Source of the DNA: an uncultured Granulosicoccus sp.
Lineage (GTDB): Bacteria > Pseudomonadota > Gammaproteobacteria > Granulosicoccales > Granulosicoccaceae
Assembly: GCA_947499955.1 (NCBI GenBank)
Contig: CANMQI010000016.1
Coordinates: 83,907-147,906 of the forward strand
Direction of reading: 5' to 3'
Length of the DNA: 64,000 bases
In this document: in pieces, positions 28,272 to 37,440 of the stretch
Position numbering within the stretch: the first letter of the stretch is position 1
Layout of the letters: every line of letters starts with the position of its first letter
The notes under the pieces: generated by a model
Seen by the model: the letters and a program-made list of their open reading frames with translations, nothing else
Databases searched by the model: none
Told to the model about the DNA's origin: nothing
Position numbers and translations under genes: made by a program

Positions 28272-29660
28272 ATGAGCGACAAGACAATGGAAGAACAGCC
28301 CACACTCGATGTACTGATCGTCGAAGACGATGTGGATACCGCCTCGGCACTGCAACGCGTGCTGGAGCGAGCAGACTTCAAGGCGGATAATGTACAGAGC
28401 CTGACCGACGCATTGGAACGTGTCCGACAACAGCCTCCCGCGGTACTCCTGCTTGACCTGTCACTACCCGATGGTGATGGCGTCGATGCCATCAGGACTC
28501 TCAGTGAGGCGGGGGTCGGTCAGATCATCGTTATCAGTGGGACGGATGATGCGGAGCGAACGCGGCGCTGCCTGCAGGCAGGCGTGTTCGACTTTCTGGT
28601 AAAGCCGGCCCAGGCACGCGATCTGTTGCTCGCGGTACGCCGGGCGGATGCGCATCGGCGCAAATCCACGGTTGCCACACGCGATTATCCACCAGAGCTG
28701 ACACTGGGTTTTGGTGCGCTGGAGGGCAAGTCCAAGGCGAGCCAGGAGCTGTTCAACCAACTCAGAAAGGTGGGGGCCAATGCGCCCTGTCCGGCGCTGA
28801 TTGTCGGCCAGCCGGGGGTGTTGAAGGATGATGTCGCGGCGCTGTTGCATCAGTTCGGCAAACGCCCGGGACGCGCCTATGTCATCAGCTGTGCCAGTGA
28901 AAGCGGCAAACAGACCATCGACCGCTTCTTCGGCGATCATGCCGAAGGTAGCAGTGGCAACGCCGGCGGCATCGAGGCCTACCTGAAGAAGGCTGACGGC
29001 GGCACGCTGGTACTGGATGATGTATCCACACTGTCCATGGATATCCAGCGTCGTCTGAAAAGCTTCATGATCTCGGGCAAGGCATTGGCCAGCAATGCGC
29101 TGACGCCGACACGTTACGACTGTTCCATCGTTGGCATATTGCGCGAGCCTGCGGAAATAGCCCTGGCAGAAGGTCGTTTGTACGACCCGTTTTATTTCAC
29201 GATGGCAAAGAATACCATTCGGGTGCCGCCGCTGGTCGAGCGCAAGGAGGATATCGAGTTGTTTGCACGGCTTGCCGTGGATCAGCTCAACAGGGTCTTC
29301 GACAGCGAAAAGAGCCTCTCTGCCGGCATGCTGGAGCAGCTGAGAGGTCATTATTGGCCGGGTAATCAGGTTGAACTGAAGAACACCCTGTTGACCGCTT
29401 ACCGCCTGACGGAAGATGGCGATGAAATCGGCGCCGATCCAACCTTGTTCGTTGAAGGTGACAGCGGTGTCAGCGATCAGATCGCACCGTTCATCGGCAT
29501 GGCTTTCAGGGATGTGGAAGAGCAATTGATCAAGGCGACCCTGGTGGCCTGTGACAACAACAAGAGCCAGAGCGCTAAAGTTCTGGGTATCAGCCTCAAG
29601 ACTTTGTACAATCGCCTGAATCGCTACGAAGAGGAGCAGGAAACCGCCGTTGAGGGTTGA
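28272..29660 (+). CDS. Second NtrC-like response regulator with lost Walker A
   Basis: 462-residue paralogue of the preceding gene. Receiver domain is complete (EDD at 18-20, phospho-acceptor D62 in LLLDLSLPDGDG, SGT at 89-91, K111 in LVKPAQ). The central AAA-like domain has GQPGVLK (179-185) with no Lys-Thr/Ser signature, no GAFTGA loop, and a Walker B like TLVLDD (245-250). The Fis-type DNA-binding end is QSAKVLGISLKTLYNRLNRY. Domain order is that of sigma-54 activators, but the motifs needed for ATP hydrolysis and sigma-54 contact are missing. Start ATG at 28272; 20 bases separate it from the previous stop. No histidine kinase is adjacent. Confidence 0.85.
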   Translation: MSDKTMEEQPTLDVLIVEDDVDTASALQRVLERADFKADNVQSLTDALERVRQQPPAVLLLDLSLPDGDGVDAIRTLSEAGVGQIIVISGTDDAERTRRCLQAGVFDFLVKPAQARDLLLAVRRADAHRRKSTVATRDYPPELTLGFGALEGKSKASQELFNQLRKVGANAPCPALIVGQPGVLKDDVAALLHQFGKRPGRAYVISCASESGKQTIDRFFGDHAEGSSGNAGGIEAYLKKADGGTLVLDDVSTLSMDIQRRLKSFMISGKALASNALTPTRYDCSIVGILREPAEIALAEGRLYDPFYFTMAKNTIRVPPLVERKEDIELFARLAVDQLNRVFDSEKSLSAGMLEQLRGHYWPGNQVELKNTLLTAYRLTEDGDEIGADPTLFVEGDSGVSDQIAPFIGMAFRDVEEQLIKATLVACDNNKSQSAKVLGISLKTLYNRLNRYEEEQETAVEG

Positions 29661-29727
29661 TACCTGATATCCGGTCAGTGGCTGCCTCCCTTCACCCGGC
29701 GACTCATTCTCGGTGGACGGAGGCAAG

Positions 29728-31662
29728 ATGGCACGATGGCTCGGACGGTTACTGGCGATTGCGGCACTCTTGCTGGTGGCAGGCCTGCTGCTGATCGCCT
29801 TGCTACCGGGTGAGTGGTTGGCACGTCGGGTCGCTGTTGTGGCAGGTGAGCACCTCGGGGCCAGTGTGAGCATCAGCAGTGTTGAGATCCGGCCGTTCAG
29901 CCTCACACCACTTGTTGACGTGCGCGGCATGACGATTGAAGACGGGCAGAGCTCCACCTCGCTGCAACTGCCATCGGTTCAGGTTTCGGTCACATTGTCG
30001 GATCTCCTGCGTGGCCGTCGGATCATCGACAGATTGCAGATCAGCAACGCCCAGGTGCTGATGGAGCCCTTGCCAACCGCAGAAACCGGCCTGTGGCCAG
30101 TGGTCCGAAACCTGTCAAGCGAGAGCTCCCTGGTGAGCAGGGTGGTCGGCCATCTGTCAGGCTTGCCTGTCAGGGATATCCTGATTGACAGGATGAGGCT
30201 CCTGGACGCTCATGATGCGAACACGCAGGGTCTGAGTCTGCACATCAATGGCGCAACGTCCACCGCTGCTGCGGGCAGCGAGACACTTCTGCAGGTCGAG
30301 GGTGTGTTTCATGAGCAACCATTACTGCTGACGGCAGAAATTCCTGGCTTGTATTATCTCCTGAACGGCTTTCCAGAGGAGGCCGACGCTGAGCTTGTCC
30401 ATGTGAATGTCCAGTTGGGAGACAGTCGCTTGTTGCTGGAGGGTATTGTTGAAGAACCAGCCGAGCTGGAAGAGGTATCCCTGTATTACTCGATGACGAT
30501 TGCCTCCAGTGAGGACTGGCAGCTTGTCGACCCGTCCAGCGAAGGCCGCTGGCCCCCATTGACGGCATCGGGTGATGTGATGAGAGGGCAGGGTGACTGG
30601 TTGCTACGCGAGCTTGAGTGGCAATGGGGACAGACCGATCTGACGGGTGAGGTGCGTATCGATACATCCCGTACGCCGACCGCCGTGGAGGCTCGATTGA
30701 GTTCGACTGAACTGCACAGTGATGAGCTTGGCGGACTGCTGCCGTCGCGGTATGCCGCTGCGCAATACATGCCCGGAACCGTGACCGGCACCGTGTCACT
30801 CTATGTGCGTCTGTTGCAGTATCTTGATTCCGTGGACGAGCCTGTTCAGGGTAGTGTCAGCTACCGCGCCGATCGTGTGGTGGCAGAAAACTGGCCAGTT
30901 TCGATGATGGATGTGCAGGCCGAGAAGAGAGCGCAACAGCTGGTATTGGGCATCAATCGCGTTGATCTGGGCGGCGGTCTGCTCGAAGGCGAGGTGGATG
31001 TCCGGTTCGGGGATGTCTCGATCGAGTCCTCGATGAATCTCTACCTCAAGCGTTTCGAGTTGTTCCCGGACGAGCAGACGGATACACCGTCTGGCAGGCT
31101 GGCCGCGCATCTGGATCTTCGATTGCTGAGTCAGCGGGTTGGCAACGAGCTGTCACTGCAGGATGGGCAGCTGCTGGCACTGGCGGCAGGTGGGGATGTC
31201 ACGGAGGTACTGGCCAGGCTGATGGGCGTGGAGACGCCGCCGCAACTGCTGGATGATGGGGAACAGGCGACATCGAAACCGGTGGACTGCTCGTTCACCG
31301 ACCTGCAGTTTGGCAATGGCATGGTTGATATTGCAACTCTGGTGTTGAGTCGAGATGAGCGTATCGTGCTGGGCGATGGTTCATTGTCCTGGCTCGATCG
31401 TTCCCTGGATGTGAGCATGGAATCACATGCCCGCAAATCTGCCGACGCTGCAAGGGTTGACGCCTGGCATGTCGCCGGGCTGTGGTCGGCGCCTGTACGG
31501 GAGTCTGTCAGTCCGGTGCTGGGCCGTGATACAGCCGCCGCTGTGCTGGCCGATATCGTCTCGCCTGCGGTACGACTGATGCCGTTTCTGGACTCGGGAG
31601 GCGATGCACCGTACAGCGCATCGTGTTCGGGAATGGCCAATGCGCTGCAAGGCGTGCAATAG
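29728..31662 (+). CDS. AsmA-family inner-membrane protein
   Basis: 644-residue protein with one N-terminal membrane helix (RLLAIAALLLVAGLLLIAL, about residues 5-25) and a long periplasmic beta-rich region. The opening after the helix (LARRVAVVAGEHLGASVSI SSVEIRPFS) matches the AsmA pattern, and the C-terminal portion has the AsmA-like LDVSMESHARKSADAAR and LWSAPVRESVSPVLGR segments. These proteins are thought to bridge the periplasm and affect outer-membrane lipid content. The ATG at 29728 follows GGAGG (29718-29722) with good spacing; a GTG at 29713 is less likely. It is 67 bases behind the second regulator and may belong to its transcript. Confidence 0.72.
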   Translation: MARWLGRLLAIAALLLVAGLLLIALLPGEWLARRVAVVAGEHLGASVSISSVEIRPFSLTPLVDVRGMTIEDGQSSTSLQLPSVQVSVTLSDLLRGRRIIDRLQISNAQVLMEPLPTAETGLWPVVRNLSSESSLVSRVVGHLSGLPVRDILIDRMRLLDAHDANTQGLSLHINGATSTAAAGSETLLQVEGVFHEQPLLLTAEIPGLYYLLNGFPEEADAELVHVNVQLGDSRLLLEGIVEEPAELEEVSLYYSMTIASSEDWQLVDPSSEGRWPPLTASGDVMRGQGDWLLRELEWQWGQTDLTGEVRIDTSRTPTAVEARLSSTELHSDELGGLLPSRYAAAQYMPGTVTGTVSLYVRLLQYLDSVDEPVQGSVSYRADRVVAENWPVSMMDVQAEKRAQQLVLGINRVDLGGGLLEGEVDVRFGDVSIESSMNLYLKRFELFPDEQTDTPSGRLAAHLDLRLLSQRVGNELSLQDGQLLALAAGGDVTEVLARLMGVETPPQLLDDGEQATSKPVDCSFTDLQFGNGMVDIATLVLSRDERIVLGDGSLSWLDRSLDVSMESHARKSADAARVDAWHVAGLWSAPVRESVSPVLGRDTAAAVLADIVSPAVRLMPFLDSGGDAPYSASCSGMANALQGVQ

Positions 31663-31675
31663 ACAAGGATAGAAA

Positions 31676-33274
31676 ATGAAGTTTGGTGAAATTCCGGTGT
31701 TGGAGTCGGCCGGTAGTTATCTGGCGCACTCGATGAAAACCTCTGCAGGCAAGATCCGCAAGGGACAGCAGCTGACTCAGGCACTGGTGCAGCAGCTGCA
31801 TGCAGACGGCCTGGATAACATCATCGTTGCTCGTCTGGAAGAGGGCGATGTACATGAGGATGAGGCGGCATTGCAATTGGCGACAGCCTTGACAGGCGAG
31901 GGCATCCGGCTGGGCAAGGCCAGCACCGGTCGAGTCAATCTGCACGCTCTGGTTGACGGGGTGTGTGACTTCGACAGAAGCCTTGTCGATCTGGCCAACC
32001 AGGTGGATGAAGGCATCACCATTGCCACGGTGTACCCCTCCAGTCATGTCGGCAAGTCGCGGCTGGTCGCGACGATCAAGATCATTCCCTATGCCGTCAG
32101 CCGAGAGTCACTGCAACGTGTTCTGGCTGGCCTGCAGGGGCGGATCCGGGTGCATGCGTCACAGCCGCATCGGGCCGTGTTGATACAGACGCGATTGCCG
32201 GGCTTCAAGGAATCGATCATGGACAAGACGGTGGGAGTCACTCGGCAGCGCCTGCTGAGCCACGGCGCCGAATTGCTGCGGGAATACCGGGTGGAGCATA
32301 CCGTTGATGCGCTGGTCAGCGGCATGAGCGAGGCAATCGATACGGGCGCAGACTGGCTGCTTGTAGCCGGTGCGTCGGCGATTTCCGATCGTCAGGATGT
32401 GATTCCAGCGGCTATCGTGCAACTGGGCGGCGAGGTGGAGCACTTCGGAATGCCGATGGACCCGGGCAATCTGCTGCTGATCGGTAAGGTTGGCAGGACG
32501 CGCATCATCGGTGTGCCCGGTTGCGCCCGCTCACCGCGGTCCAACGGCGTTGACAAGGTGCTGGAGCGCCTCTCATCACGCTTGCCGGTGACGCCTGCCT
32601 GGATAGCCTCCCTGGGTGTAGGCGGCTTGTTGCACGAGATTGTCGACAGGCCCGAGCCGCGCGTATCGCATGCAGGCAGCCTGACAATCGCCGCCCTGGT
32701 ACTGGCGGCAGGTTCTTCCCGGCGCTTCGGATCGCACAACAAGCTGCTGGCAACCCGATATGAGAAGCCATTGTTGAGGCATGTGCTGGACGCGGTGCAA
32801 GGCAGTGAGCTGAAGAGGGCTCTGGTGGTTACCGGTCATGATGCCGAGTCTGTTGAACGCTTGTGCAAGACAGCCGATCATGGAGCGGGCACGCCGATAT
32901 CAACGGTGCACAACACACTGCATGCCAGTGGTATGGCCAGTTCACTGATCTGCGGAATCGCCGAGCTGGGAGAGGGCGATGTTGATGGAGTCATCGTGTG
33001 TCTGGGCGATATGCCCGAGGTGACATCCGCAGTCATCGATTCACTTTGCACCGCTTATCGTGAGAACCCTGGCAAGTCGCTCTATATTCCGACACATGAG
33101 GGCAAGCGTGGCAATCCGGTGCTCATAGCGGCCTCACTGTTCGACTCGGTACTCATGCTGGACGGCGACGTGGGCGCCAGAGTGCTTGCGCGACAGTTTC
33201 CGGACAGTGTGCTGGAGGTGCCTTGCGACTCTTCCGGCGTACTGATGGATATCGATGTGCCCGCGGATCTGTAA
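31676..33274 (+). CDS. Molybdopterin-binding domain fused to MobA/MocA-like nucleotidyltransferase
   Basis: 532-residue fusion. The N-terminal part (about residues 1-330) is a MoeA/MogA-type molybdopterin-binding domain, with the segments LVAGASAISDRQDVIPAAI and GMPMDPGNLLLIG. The C-terminal part (about 335-532) is a MobA-like NTP transferase with the signature AALVLAAGSSRRFGSHNKLL near residue 341 and IVCLGDMPEVTS near 440. Such fusions are linked to adding CMP to molybdopterin for xanthine-dehydrogenase-type enzymes (MocA role), but no such enzyme is in the window. The ATG at 31676 lies 14 bases after the AsmA stop. Confidence 0.78.
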   Translation: MKFGEIPVLESAGSYLAHSMKTSAGKIRKGQQLTQALVQQLHADGLDNIIVARLEEGDVHEDEAALQLATALTGEGIRLGKASTGRVNLHALVDGVCDFDRSLVDLANQVDEGITIATVYPSSHVGKSRLVATIKIIPYAVSRESLQRVLAGLQGRIRVHASQPHRAVLIQTRLPGFKESIMDKTVGVTRQRLLSHGAELLREYRVEHTVDALVSGMSEAIDTGADWLLVAGASAISDRQDVIPAAIVQLGGEVEHFGMPMDPGNLLLIGKVGRTRIIGVPGCARSPRSNGVDKVLERLSSRLPVTPAWIASLGVGGLLHEIVDRPEPRVSHAGSLTIAALVLAAGSSRRFGSHNKLLATRYEKPLLRHVLDAVQGSELKRALVVTGHDAESVERLCKTADHGAGTPISTVHNTLHASGMASSLICGIAELGEGDVDGVIVCLGDMPEVTSAVIDSLCTAYRENPGKSLYIPTHEGKRGNPVLIAASLFDSVLMLDGDVGARVLARQFPDSVLEVPCDSSGVLMDIDVPADL

Positions 33275-33357
33275 GCGTCAGGCGGTGTTGACAGCTTGTT
33301 GGTGACCCGTCAGACCTGTCGTGCAAAGGGGCGTCACCTCGGCTGTCGGGCTTTCGG

Positions 33358-33385
33358 CTGACAGGCATCAAATACGATGTAAACT
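33358..33385 (+). promoter_or_regulatory. Possible cpdB promoter
   Basis: CTGACA (33358-33363; five of six consensus positions) and TAAACT (33380-33385; four of six) are 16 bases apart, ending 36 bases before the cpdB ATG. Moderate sigma-70 resemblance only. Confidence 0.3.
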
Positions 33386-33421
33386 GGCCGCTGACAAGAC
33401 CCTGTTCAACGGACCCCGCTT

Positions 33422-35383
33422 ATGAATCGCAGCATCTCCGGTATTGCCAGCAAGCCCGCTTTCCTCGTTCCACTACTGGCCTGCGGGCTGATCAGCAGTG
33501 TGCAGGCTGCGGATCTGCAGTTGCGGCTGATGCAGACCACCGACCTGCACATGCATGCACTGAATTTCGATTATTACAAGAACACGGAGGTCAATGATTT
33601 CGGGTTGGCCAGAACGGCAACGCTGATCAGGGATGCCCGCGCCGAGGCGCGCAACAGTCTGCTGTTCGACAACGGTGATCTGCTGCAGGGCAACCCCATG
33701 GGCGACTATATGGCGCGCTCTCGCGGACTCAGCTACGGCGAGATTCACCCCATGTTCAAGGCGATGAATCTGTTGGGTTATGACGCTGCCAACATTGGCA
33801 ATCACGAATTCAACTACGGTCTGGACTTTCTGCTCAAGTCGCTTGCGGGTGCCAATTTCCCCTATGTTCTGTCCAACGTCTACACGGTGGATGGCGATGA
33901 TGATCCGGCCAACGATCGCAACTACATCCAGCCTTACGTGATTCTGGACAGACGGGTCATGGATGATGATGGGCAGTGGCAGGACATCAAGGTGGGCGTC
34001 ATCGGCTTCACACCACCACAGATCATGAGCTGGGACAAGGGGCATCTGGAAGGGCATGTCACGGTGCGTGGCATCGTCGAGACTGCCGAAGCATTGGTGC
34101 CGGAGATTCGCGAGGCGGGCGCCGACGTTGTTGTCGCCATCGCTCACAGTGGTATCGCCTCGTCACACCCGGATGGCTTGAAGGAAAACGCCACGGCCGA
34201 GCTGGCACAGGTTGAGGGCATTGATGCCATCCTGTTCGGCCATGCACACAGCGTCTTCCCCTCCGAAGCCTATGAGGGCTTTCCCGGGGCCGATCTGGAG
34301 AAAGGCACGTTGCACGGCGTACCAGCCGTCATGCCCGGATTCTGGGGAAGCCATCTGGGTATCATCGACCTGACACTGACTCAGGATGGCGATGCCTGGA
34401 CGGTCAGCGACAGTGCCGTCGAGAATCGCGCCGTCTTCCGTCGCGAAGGGCGCGACAGCATCCCCGTGGTCGGCTCCCAGCAGGACATCGTTGATGCCGT
34501 TGCCAGTGAGCATGAAGCCACCATCGAATGGGTGGGGCAGGCAGTCGGCAGCATCAGTTCACCGATCAACAGTTTCTTTGCGCTGGTGCAGGATGATCCA
34601 TCCATCCAGATCGTCAATAATGCCCAGACCTGGTACGGCAAGCAGATCATCGAAGGTACCGAGTATGAAGGCTTGCCGGTACTCTCCGCCGGTGCGCCAT
34701 TCAAGGCGGGTGGTCGAGGCGGGCCGGATTACTTCACCGATCTGCCCGCCGGTGAGATCGCGATTCGCAATGTCGCCGATCTGTACATCTATCCCAATAC
34801 CGCGCGTCTGGTGAAGCTCAATGGGGCTCAGGTGCATGAATGGCTGGAACGTTCTGCTGCCCAGTTCAATCAGATCGATCCGTCCTCCACCGAGCCACAG
34901 GAACTGATCAGTGAGACCCATCCGTCCTATAACTTCGATGTCATTGACGGGGTCACCTATCTGATCGATGTCACCCAGCCACCGCGCTATGGTGACAAGG
35001 GCGAGCTGCTGGACGAAACTGCCCATCGCATCATCAACCTGGGCTTCAACGGCGATCCAATCGATCCCGAACAGGAATTCGTTGTCGTGACCAATAACTA
35101 CCGCGCCGGTGGCGGTGGGAATTTCCCGGCGCTCGATGGCAGCACCATTATCGTCGAGGCGCCGCAAACCAATCGTCAGGTACTGGTCGACTACATACTC
35201 GCCTCAGGGGAAATCGACCCCAAGGCCGACGACAACTGGAGTTTTGCACCCATTGCTGGCGACGTGCAGGTGCAGTTCCAGACATCACCGGCGGCGGCCG
35301 AAGCCAGCAATGCCGAGCGTTTCGAATTCATCGATACGCTGGAGAGCGGTTTTGCCAGTTACCGGATTCCACTGTCCGAGTAG
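33422..35383 (+). CDS. cpdB: Periplasmic 2',3'-cyclic-nucleotide 2'-phosphodiesterase/3'-nucleotidase (CpdB)
   Basis: 653-residue secreted enzyme that opens 2',3'-cyclic nucleotides and then removes the 3'-phosphate, allowing use of RNA breakdown products. Signal peptide residues about 1-30 (ISSVQA end). Metal-site motifs: LMQTTDLHMHALNFDYY near 36, NGDLLQGNP near 82, IGNHEFNYG, IAHSGI and FGHAHSVFP. The C-terminal substrate domain has PFKAGGRGGPDYFTDL near residue 430 and NNYRAGGGGNFP near 560. Full CpdB length (about 650). A gap of 147 bases separates it from the upstream gene, and the Crp-type gene follows. Confidence 0.93.
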   Translation: MNRSISGIASKPAFLVPLLACGLISSVQAADLQLRLMQTTDLHMHALNFDYYKNTEVNDFGLARTATLIRDARAEARNSLLFDNGDLLQGNPMGDYMARSRGLSYGEIHPMFKAMNLLGYDAANIGNHEFNYGLDFLLKSLAGANFPYVLSNVYTVDGDDDPANDRNYIQPYVILDRRVMDDDGQWQDIKVGVIGFTPPQIMSWDKGHLEGHVTVRGIVETAEALVPEIREAGADVVVAIAHSGIASSHPDGLKENATAELAQVEGIDAILFGHAHSVFPSEAYEGFPGADLEKGTLHGVPAVMPGFWGSHLGIIDLTLTQDGDAWTVSDSAVENRAVFRREGRDSIPVVGSQQDIVDAVASEHEATIEWVGQAVGSISSPINSFFALVQDDPSIQIVNNAQTWYGKQIIEGTEYEGLPVLSAGAPFKAGGRGGPDYFTDLPAGEIAIRNVADLYIYPNTARLVKLNGAQVHEWLERSAAQFNQIDPSSTEPQELISETHPSYNFDVIDGVTYLIDVTQPPRYGDKGELLDETAHRIINLGFNGDPIDPEQEFVVVTNNYRAGGGGNFPALDGSTIIVEAPQTNRQVLVDYILASGEIDPKADDNWSFAPIAGDVQVQFQTSPAAAEASNAERFEFIDTLESGFASYRIPLSE

Positions 35384-35390
35384 TCCTGTG

Positions 35391-35446
35391 CCAGGCAACG
35401 TGCCTGGTCAATCCTGCCACAAGCCGGCAGCATGACGCTGCTGGCT
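35391..35446 (+). terminator. Two hairpins after cpdB
   Basis: CCAGGCA (35391-35397) and TGCCTGG (35401-35407) form a 7-bp stem with a three-base loop; AGCCGGCAGC (35422-35431) and GCTGCTGGCT (35437-35446) form a 10-bp stem with one G-U pair. A weak T-rich stretch follows. Together they probably end the cpdB transcript. Confidence 0.5.
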
Positions 35447-35486
35447 CCTCTTCGTTGTCATGATTTTTCGAAGGTAAACGTCTCCT

Positions 35487-36140
35487 ATGGATTGGCTTTC
35501 AAAATTTCCGGCCCTGTCGCATCTGTCTGTTGCGGATCATGATCTGCTGCTGCGTGAGAGCAAGATCATCAAGGCACCGGCTGATACGGTCATCTTCGGC
35601 CCTGGTCAGAAGCCGGACAATCTGCTCATGGTTCTGAACGGTACGGTTCGGGTGCAGCATCTGTCGGAGAAGGGGCGGGAGATCGTTCTGTACCGCGTCA
35701 AGGGCGGTCAGAGCTGTGTGCTCACCACCTCCTGTCTGTTGGCCCACGAGGAGTACTCAGCCTCGGGTGTGACAGAAACCGAGGTGGAGGCGGTTGCCAT
35801 TCCGCGCAAGCTGTTCGACAGGCTGCTGGAGCAGTCCAGCGAGTTCCGGCAATTCGTCTTTCATGCCTATTCTCGCCGTATCAGTGACCTGTTTCTGATG
35901 GTGGAAGAAGTGGCCTTCCAGCGCATGGACGTGCGGGTTGCGCAGAAGCTGCTGGAGCTGGCCGGTGGCGAACCGGACATCGATATCACCCATCAGCAAC
36001 TGTCGGCCGAACTGGGCACCGCACGCGAAGTCATATCCCGCCAACTGGCCGAATTCCAGCGCCGCGAATGGATACGCCAGACGCGTGGTCATATCAGCTT
36101 GCTCGATAATGCAGCTCTGCACAGGCTGGCCCATCAGTGA
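35487..36140 (+). CDS. Crp/Fnr-family transcription regulator
   Basis: 217-residue protein: N-terminal cyclic-nucleotide-binding-type beta roll (residues about 10-125) and C-terminal winged helix (about 150-210, LSAELGTAREVISRQLAEFQ is the recognition region). A Fnr-like iron-sulphur cysteine cluster at the N-terminus is absent. The segment GGQSCVLTTSCLLAHEEY (about 72) is shared with a subgroup of Crp/Fnr proteins that are not Crp itself; the effector is unknown. No gene in the immediate neighbourhood is an obvious target. Confidence 0.85.
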   Translation: MDWLSKFPALSHLSVADHDLLLRESKIIKAPADTVIFGPGQKPDNLLMVLNGTVRVQHLSEKGREIVLYRVKGGQSCVLTTSCLLAHEEYSASGVTETEVEAVAIPRKLFDRLLEQSSEFRQFVFHAYSRRISDLFLMVEEVAFQRMDVRVAQKLLELAGGEPDIDITHQQLSAELGTAREVISRQLAEFQRREWIRQTRGHISLLDNAALHRLAHQ

Positions 36141-36508
36141 GCAGGCCTCTGGTGTACGGTTGTCGCCTTTCCAGGTAGTGGCGAATGTCCTGCACGAGAG
36201 CAGGGCTGCCGAGCAGTGTATCGATGCCGTTCCGCGTGTGTGGCAGGAGCGCTTGCCGATAGGCTGATGTCCTCCGGTGCTTGCACCGCCAGAGCTCTGA
36301 GCAGCGCGGGATGGCTGGAGTCTCGGCGGCTGGTGTCGCGGTTCATCCATGCTCATGTCAGGCCTGAGGTGGCTCGTTCGGGAATAGTGACAAAGCCGCT
36401 AGCACACATTTTGCAGTAGTCAAGGGCCAAACAACAGGTTCTTTCAATATTCGTCTGGCATTCAACTTGCGATTCCCCTCTCATTCGACCTGCAGGTTAG
36501 GCAGTTGC
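36141..36508. other. Gene-free stretch
   Basis: 368 bases between the Crp/Fnr gene and the GGDEF gene. I find no convincing coding region: the short open frames here have no ribosome binding site or recognisable translation. A small hairpin (CGGTGC-TT-GCACCG) lies near 36275. The part just before 36509 is AT-richer and may hold the promoter of the GGDEF gene. Confidence 0.5.
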
Positions 36509-37333
36509 ATGAGATCAGACAGACAACAATTCGCATTACCCCCGGGAATCCTCCTGGCAGGCGCTATCGCGCTGGCGGCAGCACTCCTGTGTCTGATGTT
36601 CGCACTGGGTGGGGGTGTCGTGGCCGTGACAGCAAACAGCCTGGTGGTCGGTTTGATGGTGCGCCATATTCTGGGAGAGCCACAACGTGTGTTGATGAAG
36701 GTGCGCTCGCGGACATCGGCCTTGCAGGATATTGCCTATCGCGACAGTCTGACCGGCTTGCCCAATCGCCGCTTCTTCATCTGGTATCTGGAGCAGAACC
36801 TGGCCATGCGCATGCAGAACCGCCGCCGCGGCTCGCGAGTCAATCGTGTGGTGCTGTTCGATCTCAATGGCTTCAAGGCCGTCAACGATACCTACGGGCA
36901 TGAGGCGGGTGATGAGCTGCTCAAGTTCATTGCCGTGACACTGACGGCCTATCTGCCTTCCGATGCCTTGTTGGCGCGGCTCGGCGGTGATGAATTCGTG
37001 GTGCTGGTTCGTGACAGCCACGGCGGTCGCAAGACGCGGGAAGTGGAAGCCACGATTCGCAAGGCAGCCGAGACCGTGTTTGTCTTTGACGGTCAGGACA
37101 TCAGTGTTTCTGCCAGTGTCGGGGTCTCCTCGCCGGCGGCAGCACGCTCCACGGCCGAGCAACTGCTGCGCGAATCGGATCAGCGCATGTATGCCGACAA
37201 GATTGCCGGCAAGGCGGCGCGCCAGGAAGTGGTGTTGGACGAGCCCGACGAGGTCATGTCCAGCGTCAAGCCGTCACTGAACGAACGTCGTCGGATCCGT
37301 GCGCGCCTGATGCTGTCAGCGAGCAGTCGCTGA
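36509..37333 (+). CDS. Membrane-bound diguanylate cyclase (GGDEF)
   Basis: 274-residue protein that makes cyclic di-GMP. Two hydrophobic segments (about residues 11-50) precede the GGDEF domain. The domain is complete: DSLTGLPNRRFF at about 79, the Mg2+/substrate segment VLFDLNGFKAVNDTYGHEAGD near 115 and ARLGGDEFVVL with GGDEF at 159-163. The inhibitory I-site RxxD is absent (LPSD stands there), so product inhibition is probably lost. The ATG at 36509 is used; the upstream TTG at 36467 is less likely. The C-terminus is basic. Confidence 0.9.
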   Translation: MRSDRQQFALPPGILLAGAIALAAALLCLMFALGGGVVAVTANSLVVGLMVRHILGEPQRVLMKVRSRTSALQDIAYRDSLTGLPNRRFFIWYLEQNLAMRMQNRRRGSRVNRVVLFDLNGFKAVNDTYGHEAGDELLKFIAVTLTAYLPSDALLARLGGDEFVVLVRDSHGGRKTREVEATIRKAAETVFVFDGQDISVSASVGVSSPAAARSTAEQLLRESDQRMYADKIAGKAARQEVVLDEPDEVMSSVKPSLNERRRIRARLMLSASSR

Positions 37334-37394
37334 GCTGATCATCGTGTCAGTCTCTGGCTGACGTTGCCCCTTGTTCAACCCTTGAATCATTGCC

Positions 37395-37437
37395 TGGTTC
37401 GATGGCCGAACCAATCGATCGCCTCACCAAAGAGGCG
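37395..37437. terminator. Convergent hairpins between GGDEF and MBL genes
   Basis: TGGTTCG and CGAACCA (37395-37413, five-base loop) form one stem; CGCCTC and GAGGCG (37420-37437, six-base loop) form another. They lie just before the convergent stop of the MBL gene at 37441. No clear T-run; candidate bidirectional terminator. Confidence 0.45.
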
Positions 37438-37440
37438 GTC

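Noticed and set aside
36134..36419. Short open frames on both strands between the Crp/Fnr and GGDEF genes
   Set aside because: They are Arg/Ser/Pro-rich frames typical of GC-rich noncoding DNA, without start signals or recognisable motifs.
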